Origin: Hermatobates lingyangjiaoensis
Taxonomy: Eukaryota > Arthropoda > Insecta > Hemiptera > Hermatobatidae
Direction: 5' to 3'
Assembly (NCBI GenBank): GCA_026182355.1
Contig: JAPFBL010000068.1
Coordinates: forward strand, 9,523,001 to 9,587,000
Length of the DNA stretch: 64,000 bases
The first letter of the stretch is position 1, and each line of letters opens with the position of its first letter. Under the pieces are notes generated by a model. The model saw only the letters and a program-made list of their open reading frames with translations, was not told the origin of the DNA and did not search any database. A program made the position numbers and the translations under genes. Below, piece after piece: positions 34,990 to 45,619 of this stretch.

Positions 34990-35750
34990 TATTTGATTCT
35001 ATGTGACTGTGACTGGTAGGTGTGTCTGTTTGGTGGCGTATATACAATACTGACTGTTTTATAAGGGTTTATCTTATTTTCGACGGTTTCATAAAGGTTT
35101 CAAGTTTTAACCGTAAATCGTTAGTAATTTAAGTATTTAAATCTTTAGCAATATAAGCATAAACCAGTGGTTTATTACACAAAACTTGAGTGTTTGAAAT
35201 AGTTTAAATTAATGAGGCTAGTGTTCATATTTTAGTCGTTTTATATTATTCGAGAATGTATTATTTATACTATTTAAATGGATAGGATACAGTATATTTT
35301 TATAATTTCATGGACTCTCATAAGAACCTCCCGTATGTGCTAGAGTGAAGTAACATGGAAAATATTTGGCTCACTTATCATTTGAGAGCGAAATATACCT
35401 TACATAATTACAAATTATATTTAATTACATTTTAATTTAGTGGAATAAGTTCCTATTATGTTACCATAATTGATTGAATATTAAGTTACATTATCGTAAA
35501 TATAATTATTTTATGTAACTAGAATTCAATTCAATGTATAGCATTTTATAGGTTATGAGGTTCAAAGCAAAGCTAATATTATATTAATAAAAAAATTACA
35601 TTTAGAATTGGTAAAATACAATGGTAAATTTTAGCTAAAACTAAATTGATAAATTGAAGGCGTTACTGTTCAAGTATAGGAATAGGAAAGTGACACATTA
35701 GAAATTGTTTTATATAGCAAGAATCAGTAATAATTTATAGCTGTAGAGAT
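34990..35750. other. Unassigned AT-rich DNA
   Basis: No recognisable feature. Confidence 0.35.
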
Positions 35751-35754
35751 TGAG

Positions 35755-36005
35755 TTAGGCCTTTGGGACTAAGAATGTAGTGGCTTGGGAAGAAAGGAAC
35801 ATCTTTAATTTGGTTGGGGAAATATAAAGTTGGGAGGGAGAGTAATTGGAGGCGGTGAGAGGATGTTGGAAGCCTCGAGGGTGTTCGTTACGCAGGTGGG
35901 CTGTGCTGAAATATTGAGCCCGACCCTTGTCCGGCGCCACTGCAATTCCCCGCACTTTCACCAGCACCGCATCCATGCTCGCTATCATGGCCTCGCAAAA
36001 TACAC
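35755..36005. other. Purine-to-pyrimidine GC island 4
   Basis: G-rich from 35800 to 35910, then C-rich to 35990 around ccggcgcc. Opposed 77- and 98-codon frames overlap it. Neither resembles a known family, and their length follows from local base composition. Confidence 0.35.
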
Positions 36006-36009
36006 CTCA

Positions 36010-36720
36010 ACAAGTCATTTTAATTTTCTACATCAAACTGACAAAATAAAATACAAAACGATCAAAATGATATATCAAATCTTACATGCTGAAAACAGTA
36101 GTTACAAAATAATCATAAGAAACTGAAAAAACGAATAATCTAAAAGAAAATCAAAAAGTTTATTGAAGAATTGAAGAAGGTTTGTGCATATAAGAGAATA
36201 AACTCAGATGAAAAAAAATATTCATGACACAGGTCAAGATGTTTATTACGTGGCTAGACTATAAATAGGCGTAATCAAAACAACAATTAAAAGTGCTCCT
36301 TATGACAAAACGAGATTTTTACAAATTAAAAGAAACAAGAGAAAACGTGTGGCGCAATTGAGCTCTCTTCAGTAATCAAAAGTCGATTGATTTCTTCGGT
36401 GTAACAGATGTTCTTCTTGAGAGACCACGAAGTATCTTAGTAATTTATACGGGAAATACGATTGTTTCGTTAATGATTTCCTGATAGACAATTAACGACA
36501 TAACAATAAAATCAATACCTATATATTAACTGTTATAGTTATTTTCAACAGTTAATAAATATATAATAAGTTTCACTATAGCCACATTTCTGAATTTCTT
36601 ACTGTTGTTTACTCGTTGTTATATATGTACATTACATACAAATTACATACATTATATATAAATTACATGTAGTTAAATACATTGTATATATAATATATTA
36701 TTAAGTAAACAAATTACTTA
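36010..36720. other. Unassigned AT-rich DNA
   Basis: No recognisable feature beyond AT-rich simple sequence near 36630-36710. Confidence 0.35.
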
Positions 36721-36724
36721 GAAA

Positions 36725-37080
36725 ACAGAAACAAATCTAACTCAAATATTTGGACACCGTTGTAATTAAGAAAAGATGCAGCAAACATGAAAGGCAACCA
36801 AGAATGACTGCTGCACTCCTAAGTACCTAGCTACTAAAGTCTTACGAAAGACAGGGAAAAAATTGAAAAAGATAAAAAAGAGATGGAAGTAAACATATAA
36901 ATTTTGAATGAATAAAACAAAATTAGTTATAACGGTAGTTATTGAGTCCTGGAGAACTATTGCCTACAAGGAGGCAAATATAGGCCTCCTCAGAAGCTCA
37001 AAGGGTAATATTGGTACTGCTGTCGGGGATGTTTCTGAGGATGTGGATACTTAAATAGTTGTTAAAACGAAGATCGTGAG
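36725..37080 (-). mobile_element. PLE 3' region fragment
   Basis: The minus strand carries the ggaggcctatatttgcctcc block (36970-36995). It corresponds to gaggaggctcacatctggtt in the 7905-8568 copy. An A/T-rich 3' region follows. No core is attached. The family within PLEs is uncertain. Confidence 0.4.
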
Positions 37081-37499
37081 AATCAGCATAAATGTGAATG
37101 CGTGCATTGCTGCGCTGACGATGGAAGATATGTGGCAATTTATAAAAAATAACATATGCATCGCAATCAGTGCTCTCTGGTAGGTAGACTATCAGATGGT
37201 AAAGGATGTAGGTGTAGAGTTAAGACTGGAGCAAAATAAGAATAAGATTTAATGAACATGCAAGTTAATAGATCAAACACTCAGACTGTTTCATGATGTT
37301 TGGGATATTATGAAGTTTTTATGATATGTGGAGAAAATTGAACATGAAACTTACTTATTTAGGAAATAATATAACAAAGAAGGAGACATGCAGACTGTGG
37401 ATGACAAAGAACTCAGTAGAAGACAGTCTAGGAAACTCGTTAATAGCAATCCAAGTTTATGACAAAAAGAGAAAATGTTACTTTAAAAAAAAAGATTGA

Positions 37500-38457
37500 A
37501 TCGCAACTATAAATCCCGGATTTACACTGGTGGAGTATCTCAGCAGGTACTGCATTTTCATCCGAAAAATGCGTTTACGATCGAAAGATAACAAGTACTC
37601 AGATAACTATTTTCCCTTATTTATTAACTCTTTTTCTCTTACAACTTTCTCCTATTATCCTACAACTTTACTAAACCCCCTTGTATTATTTATATCCCTA
37701 TTGAGCCTATAATCCTATTAAACCTCTGCGTTTACTATAAAAACTTGTTTAACCCTTCCTATTTATCATATAACCTTATCTAATTTTGCTTATTTAATAC
37801 ACTCTTATTTAACGTTCTCCGTTTGCCGTATAAGCTTTTTAACATTCTTCATATTAAATTAATATTTTCTCGAACCTGTTAAATCTATAACTCAAACCTC
37901 AATTAACAATTATTATTATTGTAATAACCCTCTTCTGGTGTCTTATAAACACATTTGACACTTAATCAAAACCTTATTTATCTCTTCTGCCAGATTACAT
38001 CCCTTTTTGCTTTATATTTTTTCAGTTTATTCTGTCACACAGTAGGTAACCCCCTCCTCAATATCATTTTCACTTCTTAATATCTACTTTATTCTTTCCT
38101 TGATTTCTTTACCCTATAGTATATTATAATAGAGTAACTATTTCACATCCTTTTTTGTTTTTATTAAGCATGACACTTAGGAAACTTCTATTTTGACTAT
38201 CTCCCGGTACTAGCAAATTTATTGGTAAGAACAAATCACTTAATCAAACGATCACAATTACCGAGACCGTGATTACCGCAGTAATATCTTAGAGAAGATC
38301 CACTACTTTTCTGTTTCTAGAAAGCATTGTGTTTCTGAATCTAGTGTTTCAGATAGGTTTTGACTCTGACGAAGACCCCTTGTTACGGGGGGTAAAGTTG
38401 AAAGTTAACAGTTGAAAGAGTTTAGTCTTTTATTCCCATTCCATATTGTGGTTTGAT
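37500..38457 (+). mobile_element. PLE family B 3' region with terminal hammerhead-like core
   Basis: A pyrimidine-rich 3' region with a degenerate period of about 30 bases (tttaac...tataa units at 37718, 37749, 37779, 37809 and 37839) leads to CTGACGA at 38366-38372. A CCCC/GGGG stem follows, and the core then carries an insertion before the gttgaaagagtttagtc tail. It ends at gtttgatcat plus TA repeats. I found no coding sequence upstream. Confidence 0.5.
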
Positions 38458-38458
38458 C

Positions 38459-38476
38459 ATATATATATATATATAT
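38459..38476. repeat. (TA)n microsatellite
   Basis: TA run between the family B 3' end and palindrome P4. Confidence 0.95.
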
Positions 38477-38616
38477 ACCACAATAAGAAAATGAGAAAAC
38501 AAGAGTAAGATCTTTCAACCGTAATAAGCGGTCGAAATATTGACTATCAGTAACAAGCAGACCGCTTGTTACGGTTGAAAGATCTTAGTCTTGTTTTCCC
38601 ATTTTCTTATTCTGGT
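38477..38616 (+). repeat. Palindrome P4, PLE family B, core altered
   Basis: Arms 38477-38533 and 38560-38616 are near-complementary, with about four mismatches. The 26-base loop gaaatattgactatcagtaa... replaces the CTGACGA half of the core, so the ribozyme layout is incomplete. The right side extends through atgatcaatg-type sequence to a TTTCACG/CGTGTTTATGTGAAA tail and TA repeats. Confidence 0.7.
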
Positions 38617-38655
38617 TTGATCATTGATTGTTATTTCACGTGTTTATGTGAAATC

Positions 38656-38677
38656 ATATATATATATATATATATAT
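38656..38677. repeat. (TA)n microsatellite
   Basis: TA run ending the P4 tail and preceding the family D hammerhead-like motif. Confidence 0.95.
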
Positions 38678-38710
38678 GAGTAGCAGTTTGCTTCTCAACA
38701 CGAGTACTTC

Positions 38711-38752
38711 GCACTTCTTCCTGATGACGACGGATGTCGAAATATCGAAGTT
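38711..38752 (+). ncRNA. Best-formed hammerhead-like motif, family D
   Basis: CTTC (38717-38720) pairs with GAAG (38747-38750) as stem I. CTGATGA lies at 38721-38727, followed by one C, a GAC/GTC stem with GGAT loop (38729-38738) and GAAATATC (38739-38746). The presumed cleavage site is after the C of ATATC. The extra base after CTGATGA departs from the strict consensus, but every other core here has it too. A (TA)n array follows at 38797. Confidence 0.55.
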
Positions 38753-38796
38753 AGTTCTGTAGTGTCTTTCTGTGTTCTTTTCTCTGTGTTAAAGTG

Positions 38797-38809
38797 TATA
38801 TATATATAA
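38797..38809. repeat. Short (TA)n run
   Basis: TA run closing the family D tail. Confidence 0.85.
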
Positions 38810-38849
38810 TAAACCAAATGCAATCCAGAAGGACTTACAGCACATAAAA

Positions 38850-39390
38850 TAAACTGTGAAACATAGAAAGAAACGTAACAAAGAACTTACTTTTCAATAT
38901 TTCGACTGTTATGGCGGACGTCCTGAGGAGAAAAAGTGAATTAACGGGGGGGACGACATTCAACTAAAGAACTCTCTGGTAAGAGGGCTAAAACAGTGCT
39001 GCCGCGAAGGAGAAAATAAAAAAAACTAAGGAGTTGAGAAGGAAAGAAATTTAAAGAAGAATAAAGGGGAAGAAAACAGAAAAATGAGATATATATAAAA
39101 AAATACAACAATTCAAGTATAATTAACCAAAAACTGTAAGAAGATAAAATAAAATAATAAGGATAAAAATTGTTTATTATTATCTAAAATTAAAATTGAA
39201 TTAAAAATTATATATAAGGAAAAATATTAACTGTTTAAATTCAAGCCAGGTGTAGAACGTGCTGCTAGGAACCAAATGTGTGTTTCCTAGAAGCTTTGAG
39301 AGAAACTTTCTGTTATACCTGGGGACTGGTTTAAGTACTTAGACTGTAAACATTCATTGAAGTGGAGGTGGTGGGAATTTGCGCGAATGG
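38850..39390 (-). mobile_element. PLE 3' region with degenerate core (family E)
   Basis: On the minus strand a block like that at 8470 (ggaaacacacatttggttcc at 39268-39287) is followed by an A/T-rich 3' region and a GC-richer stretch. A degenerate core comes last: CTCAGGACG, a hairpin and GTCGAAATATTG (38911-38937). It ends in the aaaagtaagttc tail. Confidence 0.5.
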
Positions 39391-39399
39391 CAAATCATT

Positions 39400-39905
39400 A
39401 AGCTATGGAAGAAAGAAAAGTTTATAATTATTTGAGAATATACTCATAAACTTGTATTAATAGTTCTTTTATAATTTGTTTTATGCCAGGTAAAGGATAT
39501 TATTTACAACTGGCAAAAATGTTAAGTTATGTATCATTGGAACATATTTTATAAAAAAGCCACATTACCAGGTAAATTTTATATCAGGAGTTCTAAATTT
39601 AATGTACTAAAATTAATTAGAGAAAGGATTTTTAACAGGTATCAGTCATTCGTACACGCGAGGCCGAGAGCTTTACGTCTCCCTCTCCCAGGGAGATCGT
39701 GCACAAGATTTTTCGTTTCTCACATGAAAAATTCAGACCTATGGCTAAATATAAAACAATTTCTTATAAAAAGTCATGTTTATTATGACCCAATATAATC
39801 GTCTAAATCAGAATATAAGCCATTTAATCAGAATTCACGAACCACAAATTTCCATATCAACTTGATAAGAATTTTATTCCTTGTTCTATAACATAATTTA
39901 TATAT
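39400..39905. other. Unassigned DNA
   Basis: 39640-39720 is less AT-rich (gaggccgagagctttacgtc), inside an 89-codon plus-strand frame that matches no family I know. Confidence 0.3.
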
Positions 39906-39906
39906 T

Positions 39907-39908
<2 letters not shown>

Positions 39909-39961
<53 letters not shown>
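39909..39961. repeat. Longest (TA)n array, 53 bases
   Basis: A pure TA run with no PLE tail or hammerhead-like core within 400 bases on either side, unlike most arrays in the window. Confidence 0.97.
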
Positions 39962-39964
<3 letters not shown>

Positions 39965-40735
39965 TGAAAATTTGAAACATATAAAATAATAATGTTATCT
40001 TTCATTAGTTTAAAAAAAAAATGTAAAGGAAATTGTAAGTTACAGGTTTTATTATTTATCAAGTTTACTCATTCTAAGCTTAAAATATTTGATTTATAAT
40101 CGTGTTAATTTGCTAAAATTTAGTCGATTAAACTTGCAGAGGTAATTTGGGAGGGAAAGCTCTTTAAGTATTAAGGGTTGTCAACCCATTAATGCTCGTG
40201 TTAATCCTACCGATCTGTTTCATACCCCCCTGGCTATGAGGCATGTACCGCATGTGTAAACCACCTTTGTAAGTGCCTGTTTTCTGTCGACCTATAATTA
40301 AATTTAGTACCATTATATCCTCCGATATTCTTAACTTATAGACAAAATATTGTAGTAGTTAATTTCTTTTATATTGGTTTTTATTTAAGTCTTAAATAAA
40401 TTCTCCTCTTCCACTTGAATAAATTAAAATAATAATAATAAAAATTTTGTTGTGAAATGTTCTTTCAAATCAAATGTTATTCTTTATTTTGGTGTTAATA
40501 GATACAAATAAGAAATAGTTATCTTACAAGCGTAATCAAAAATTAGCTTACCATTTGTTTCGTTAACTAAAAGTTCTTTATTCCAATTGGATTCTTTTAT
40601 TACTAGTAAAATTGGTTATTACTACATCCGTAAATAGTTCAGGCTCTGGAGCGAGCGTTACATTTTGTTTCAATTAATTTGTAAAAAAAAATGTTATTAT
40701 ATATGGTCTGAAGCAAAAATTAAATTGAGTTATTA
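39965..40735. other. Unassigned AT-rich DNA
   Basis: No recognisable feature. 40140-40300 is less AT-rich, without a readable frame. Confidence 0.35.
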
Positions 40736-40739
40736 TGTA

Positions 40740-41080
40740 TAGTGGGTGGGATGTGGGTTGCGCATGATGGAAACAAGGGAGGGTTTGGTGTAGACAATTT
40801 GACACAGAGGGTGGGCATCCCAAGGGTAGGTGTCGCTCCATCACTCCCACCACCCTCCTTTGAGAGGGTGTTGAAGGAGAAAAGGCAGAGAGCTCCCGCT
40901 TTCTACCCTCAGGCCTCATATTTAATTTCTCCACTTAATCATCCTCAACAAAGCCTTAGGTCCAGGGTGACGTTTAACAAACTATTCATTACGCTCTCAA
41001 AATTTCCTTTCCATCATAACCCACAACTACCTCTTTATCCATTCTACCCTCTTCATCTTTTCAAGTATTCTTCTCATTTT
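40740..41080. other. Purine-to-pyrimidine GC island 5
   Basis: G-rich to about 40830, then C/T-rich to 41080. Opposed frames of 132 (plus) and 86 (minus) codons overlap. Their proteins are compositionally biased and have no domain I recognise. Confidence 0.35.
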
Positions 41081-41089
41081 CATTTTGTC

Positions 41090-41805
41090 TCAAAAACAAA
41101 ACTGGTTATCGTTTTAATTAGATTATTATATTATAAATGATATATTTAATTTTTAATGAAAATTACAAAATCACTAAGGTTATAAATGTTGCCTCTTGTA
41201 ATAATAAATGTAAGTGATTTATCCAAAATGCAAGATACTCGGAATTTTAGATTTAAAATTGTGAAGCCAAAAATGAATTAAAATAATGAATGTAATGGTT
41301 TTTTTTAATAAATATCTAAGAAAAAATCCGTTATGATTGCATTTTATAATAAGATAAATAAAACCGGTATAAATAAGTTTCTGGGAATACTTGCTGATTG
41401 ATGTCTTAAGAATCAGTTTTGAGTAAATGGCTCTCCCCTATAGTTGCCCCATAAACTCAGAAATTCATTTCTGAATCTGGTCAGAGACCAGATCTTCCAC
41501 AATATTCTGAATAAAAATATCACGTGCATTACATACACAGACATATAAAGAGACAATTTTGACAATACATTGTTACCATTAAGAGTACATTCCGTTCATC
41601 TACTTAACGAGCGCATTGTTATTTTACAGTATGCTCGTGCAACTAAGGTATCCTGTTGGGAAATTGATGTATATCAAGCTATCAGAAATACTTTAAGTCA
41701 AGCAGCTTTTTTTCTCTGAAAAACATCATAAACAGTGAAGAAAATGTTGTTTTAAGATGATTTATAATTAAAGATGTACGATAATTACATTTATTAAACA
41801 CTAAA
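41090..41805. other. Unassigned AT-rich DNA
   Basis: No recognisable feature. Confidence 0.35.
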
Positions 41806-41809
41806 CGAA

Positions 41810-42920
41810 AGATTTCAATTTTGAATTATCTTTTACATTTTTGGTTTTTTACAGAATTATTATACTGGGAGTTTTATGGCGTCTTAGTATTTAATAAGAT
41901 CATTTTCCTTCCCCTTTGTCAAATTACATATATACGAATTTTTTCTGAGTGACTGTTATCATTTTTCTGCACAATATTATTCCTCTTACATTTCTAAAAA
42001 GTCAATAAACAATTCAAATTGTTCCCTTATAAATATCAATTTTATCTCAGTGGATTCACTCAAAATTTCTAAGTCAATGTAAACAATGTACAAAAATATA
42101 AAAAATTCGACAAGTATAGCAGGTGATCTCTTAGTCTAGGATAAACAGTTTTTATAGCGTTATTGCTCTTTCCCGTAATTGAAACTTCATGAATTTTTTT
42201 TATGAATTGCTAATTTTTTGTTCCATTTTTGGTCAAATTTTCATTATTTTTTAATGAGCCGTTTAGCGTCAAAAAAACATTTTCTGAAAAGAGAAATCAT
42301 ACTGTCACGCCCCTTTAGCAAATGTAATTTTGAAAAAAAATATCTCAACTCATTCTTCACATAATGTTCTATTTTTAGGCATAGTTTTATTTTGATCCGT
42401 CAAACGGTATGACTTGTATCGCTCTCACAATGTTTGGGATTGAATAATAAGTCAAAATTTTTACATTTTATTGAAAAAAAAAATATTTCCTGTTGTTTTA
42501 AAATTCTGAATATATTTTTCGTTTGTTGCATTTGTAACCTCAAAGATAATTTCAAAATTTCAAAACTCTAGGGTCATCAGTTTAGGAGAAATAAATGTTT
42601 TAAAAAAAACGGTTTTTGGCAAAAAAAGTGACTTTCCCATCATGCATAATTCTTCCCAAACAATATGGATCTTCGTCTTTATGGGGTCCATTTTTGTGTA
42701 AAATGTCAACTTGATCCATCAAAGATTCTGGACCGTAGCGTGGTAACAATCAATGTTAACACACACACCTACCCACCCACCCACCCACACACACACAGAC
42801 ATCATCGTAAAAACTTCATAAAACGACTTCTGGGATCTCAAAGCATGTAATTCCGTCAAAATCTCGAGATCGAATTTTTTCACGATCACTATACTTTACT
42901 TATAGTAAATTAAAAATTGT
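41810..42920 (+). repeat. Family X copy X3, distal part with intact 3' end
   Basis: It matches X1 from 19812 onward and is uninterrupted at the Helitron site. The end reads catgtaattccgtcaaaat, then gatcgaattttttcacgatc, then TTTACTTATAGTAAA at 42897-42911. It carries a CACC/CA-rich microsatellite (42760-42800) at the place where X1 and X8 have shorter CA-rich sequence. Confidence 0.7.
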
Positions 42921-43045
42921 TCATTTTTTTAGAAACTGTAAATTCTATTTGTTTAATGGAATTGCCACAGTAAGTAGGACAATAATCCACTCAAGTACAT
43001 ACACAGAAACATTAAAATGTGGAAAAAAAAAGAAAAAATAAAATT

Positions 43046-43195
43046 GGGAGGCCTACACTCAACTTTAAAATAAATTAGCATAATATCAAACTCGTTGATA
43101 AGCAAATTATTTTTGTAATACTTTAATGTATCTATATGTGCATAAATAAATAGTCAATATTAATATATTAAATCTATATAAATTAATCAATAATT
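43046..43195 (+). repeat. Family X terminal module (X4)
   Basis: aggcctacactcaactttaa and the caaactcgttgata continuation match other X termini. The copy is followed at once by the 43200-43401 foldback. Confidence 0.55.
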
Positions 43196-43199
43196 TATC

Positions 43200-43401
43200 A
43201 TTTATATTATTAATATGGCAAACCGTCATACCTCGTACCATGATGTTGGAGTCGTTGGAGGGCTTTTGGACGTTGTCCATCTTCAATTGCAACTAACTCG
43301 GAGTTAGTTGCGAATTGAAGATGGACAACGTCCAAAAGCCCTCCAACGACTCCAACATCATGGTACGAGGTATGATGGTTTGCCATATTGATAATATAAA
43401 T
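43200..43401. repeat. Near-perfect 202-bp foldback
   Basis: Two arms of about 100 bases meet at aactcg|gagtt near 43300 with essentially no loop. I count two substitutions and one single-base indel. The arms are less AT-rich than their surroundings and contain no hammerhead-like core. The transcript would form a long double-stranded hairpin. It could be a foldback MITE or a recent inverted duplication. Two open frames here are by-products. Confidence 0.9.
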
Positions 43402-43689
43402 CATACTAACCTGAGTGGTAATAATAATATGTATGTATTTAGTTTATCATTTGCTTACATGTGACAATATTCATTTTCTCAGTTAATGAACTTAACATCT
43501 CGAACAATCTGGCATGATTTTATATTATTAGACTGAGTGCCTCAATCTTAGTGGACTCTTACGCTCCCCTGCCACATCCATCATACTGTATACTCCATTG
43601 TTTTAGCTAAATTCAACTTTCAAATTTAAGTTCTTTAACGACCCTTACAAATGTTGCTACAGAGGTATCCATCAGTTTTATTTTTAGGT

Positions 43690-44270
43690 ATGATTTGACA
43701 AATATTGTTATAGTTTCCAAGGCAGTTGTTTCGTATTCACATATAATGTGATCAAGGTTGCTATCTCTTCTAGACAATGTCTGCATTCTCTGTCTGATGT
43801 CAAGTCAGATTTCATTCTTAGTAGTTAAGTAGACTAATTGAAATAAATATTTTTCAACTATTTTTAAGTTCTCCATTTGGAGATATCGTATTCTTTGAAA
43901 TGTAATATCGGTTGTAATGAGTTTATTAAATTGAATTAGATTGGTTGTTATTGCCACTGTTTAACTGCTTCCTTCTTGATTTCTTTGTAAAGGAGAGGCG
44001 TTCCACTCCTGTTGAAGCTGAAGTGTGTAGTGCAAAACTTCTTGAATTTCAAAGTTATTTGTATGGTTCCAATCGTTTTTAAATTGTTTTTTTCTGTAGA
44101 GTCATTGCATTATGTCTCATAGAAGCGTAAATTACCACTTTATACCTTTTATAAGATTATAGGAGGGAAGGATGTTGGAAGCTTTACATCTGAACATAAG
44201 GCAGGTTGTCATAGCTGTTGTTATCTCCAGACAAGCTTGTCATAGCAGTTTATTAAGCACAATTCTAATG
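43690..44270 (-). pseudogene. LINE ORF2 C-terminal remnant (LINE-4)
   Basis: On the minus strand D-R-E-C-R-H-C-L-E-E, then (after a frameshift) D-S-N-L-D-H-I-I-C-E-Y-E-T-T-A-L, reads as the terminal C-x2-C...H-x3-C motif of LINE ORF2. Further upstream, residues such as C-L-E-I-T-T-A-M-T-T-C fit the segment after RT in related LINEs, though this part is weak. Multiple stops show decay. Confidence 0.55.
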
Positions 44271-44510
44271 CATTTTTACTTAGTCTCTGAAAATGCGCTA
44301 ATAGTGACAATGATGCAATTGGTTTATCATACCAGTAGAAGTAAGTTTGTGTGTCTCAATGTTAGATTTGTGGTCAATAACTCATGTTCTAACAATGAAC
44401 CACTTATTGAAAAACATTGCTTTTGTAGTTTTTTTTTTTTATTGTCAGAGAACAGCATGCTTCTCCTGAAGGCACCACATGCATCAAAATCTTTAATGTT
44501 ACACAATAAT

Positions 44511-44690
44511 TTCCATTATGTTATGTAAATATAGCTTAAATATATAATAATTTAACAATAATAAAGTAACTATAATGATAACAGAGTAATTGCTATTAGA
44601 GTATACAGATAATACAGGCTATTATAATTTAATTCAGTAAATTAAAATTTCCATTATGTTATGTAAATATACCTTAAATATATTTGCTTT
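44511..44690. repeat. Short direct repeat, spaced about 137 bases
   Basis: ttccattatgttatgtaaat with an adjoining cttaaatatat occurs at about 44513 and again at about 44650. Confidence 0.7.
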
Positions 44691-44739
44691 TATAGTATTA
44701 ACTAATGCACTATGCTACAAAAGATACATGGTAACATAT

Positions 44740-44845
44740 GTCCTAAAAATTTCAAAGTGGACTTTAAGGACCTTAAAACGTGTCCATCTGACAAATCTGC
44801 GCATCTGTTTTTTTTCATAATCACTGTATACCTATAGTGTAGGAA
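44740..44845 (+). repeat. Family X 3' end fragment
   Basis: ggaccttaaaacgtg, then ttttttttcataatcactgta with a degenerate terminal module, matches the ends at 42860-42911 and 53960-54035. Confidence 0.45.
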
Positions 44846-44939
44846 AGGCATAATAGAAAAATTTTCTTAAAATGGGAATATACCCAATGAATGAAATTTA
44901 AAATTAAATGAAAAAGGTTACCTAACTTATGGGTACTTA

Positions 44940-45085
44940 AGTATGTAACTCGACTTATTCACATGGGACAGGGTGATAAGTTCTCGTTGCAGAGCCTGTA
45001 CTACGTCAGGTACTTGTTAAAAGTCTGTACTCCAAATAACCTTCAGTTAGGCAAACTTCAAGAACCCCAATGTAATAGAACACAT
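44940..45085 (+). mobile_element. SINE fragment, 3' body
   Basis: It shares with the 17990 SINE the actcgacttattcac, gcctgtactacgtcaggtac and cagttaggcaaacttcaaga-type segments. The tRNA-like head is missing. Confidence 0.6.
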
Positions 45086-45107
45086 TTTCTTCTATAATGT
45101 GTTATAG

Positions 45108-45109
<2 letters not shown>

Positions 45110-45141
<32 letters not shown>
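45110..45141. repeat. (TA)n microsatellite
   Basis: A TA run of about 32 bases shortly after the SINE fragment. Confidence 0.95.
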
Positions 45142-45143
<2 letters not shown>

Positions 45144-45437
45144 ATTATATGGTTTCACAAAAGGCCAATGTGAACTCCTCGTAGGACTGACACTACAACT
45201 TAATACAATCTACATTTTCAAGAAAATTATCCTCTAGGGATCCGACTTTTCAGTAAGGAAGGGATATAATAGTGATTGTACTCCAGGTTTGTGTTGTAAT
45301 TTTCTGTTCATTATGTTTTAAGAAAAGTTCCAAACTCTGCTTTGGAAAGAATAAATTAAGCTGACTCTCCATAAATATGTTAATAACTTTGTTTACAGTT
45401 GTGTTTAATGCAGACCACTTTTACATATATCGTTTGT

Positions 45438-45605
45438 TAAAAGGATTTCACATGAACACGTGAAATAAGAATCGATGATCAAACCACAATATGAAATGGG
45501 AAAACAAGACTAAGATCTTTCAACCATAACAAGTGGTCTTTGTCAGAGCAAAAAACCCAAGATCTTAGTCTTGTTTTCCCATTTCATATTGTGGTTTGAT
45601 CATTG
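45438..45605. mobile_element. 168-bp palindromic PLE family B unit with 13-bp target duplication (P5)
   Basis: ATATATCGTTTGT occurs directly at 45425-45437 and again at 45606-45618, bracketing the unit. Inside, one arm carries the full family B tail and core on the minus strand (tgtcag at 45541-45546, with TTTGTCAG in place of TCGTCAG). The other arm carries the tail from gatcttagtcttg to atgatcattg. The arms are near identical where both exist (about 45473-45518 and 45560-45605). It is a complete, very short insertion with no coding content. PLE proteins supplied in trans are the likely mobiliser, by inference. Confidence 0.8.
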
Positions 45606-45619
45606 ATATATCGTTTGTA

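Noticed and set aside
35755..36126. Opposed 77- and 98-codon frames
   Set aside because: Both are explained by the composition of the island. No known family was recognised.
37085..37140. CTGACGATGGAAGATATG as another hammerhead core
   Set aside because: No stem can form between CTGACGA and GAAG, and the GAAA is missing.
37710..37860. CRISPR-like regular spacing
   Set aside because: The units are degenerate, lack distinct spacers and sit in a eukaryotic retroelement 3' region.
40742..41140. 132-codon open frame, the second longest in the window
   Set aside because: Biased composition, an opposed 86-codon frame over the same DNA and no recognisable domain. It follows from the local purine/pyrimidine-rich island.
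43107..43404. Two overlapping minus-strand frames
   Set aside because: They lie in the arms of the 202-bp foldback and are by-products of its symmetry.
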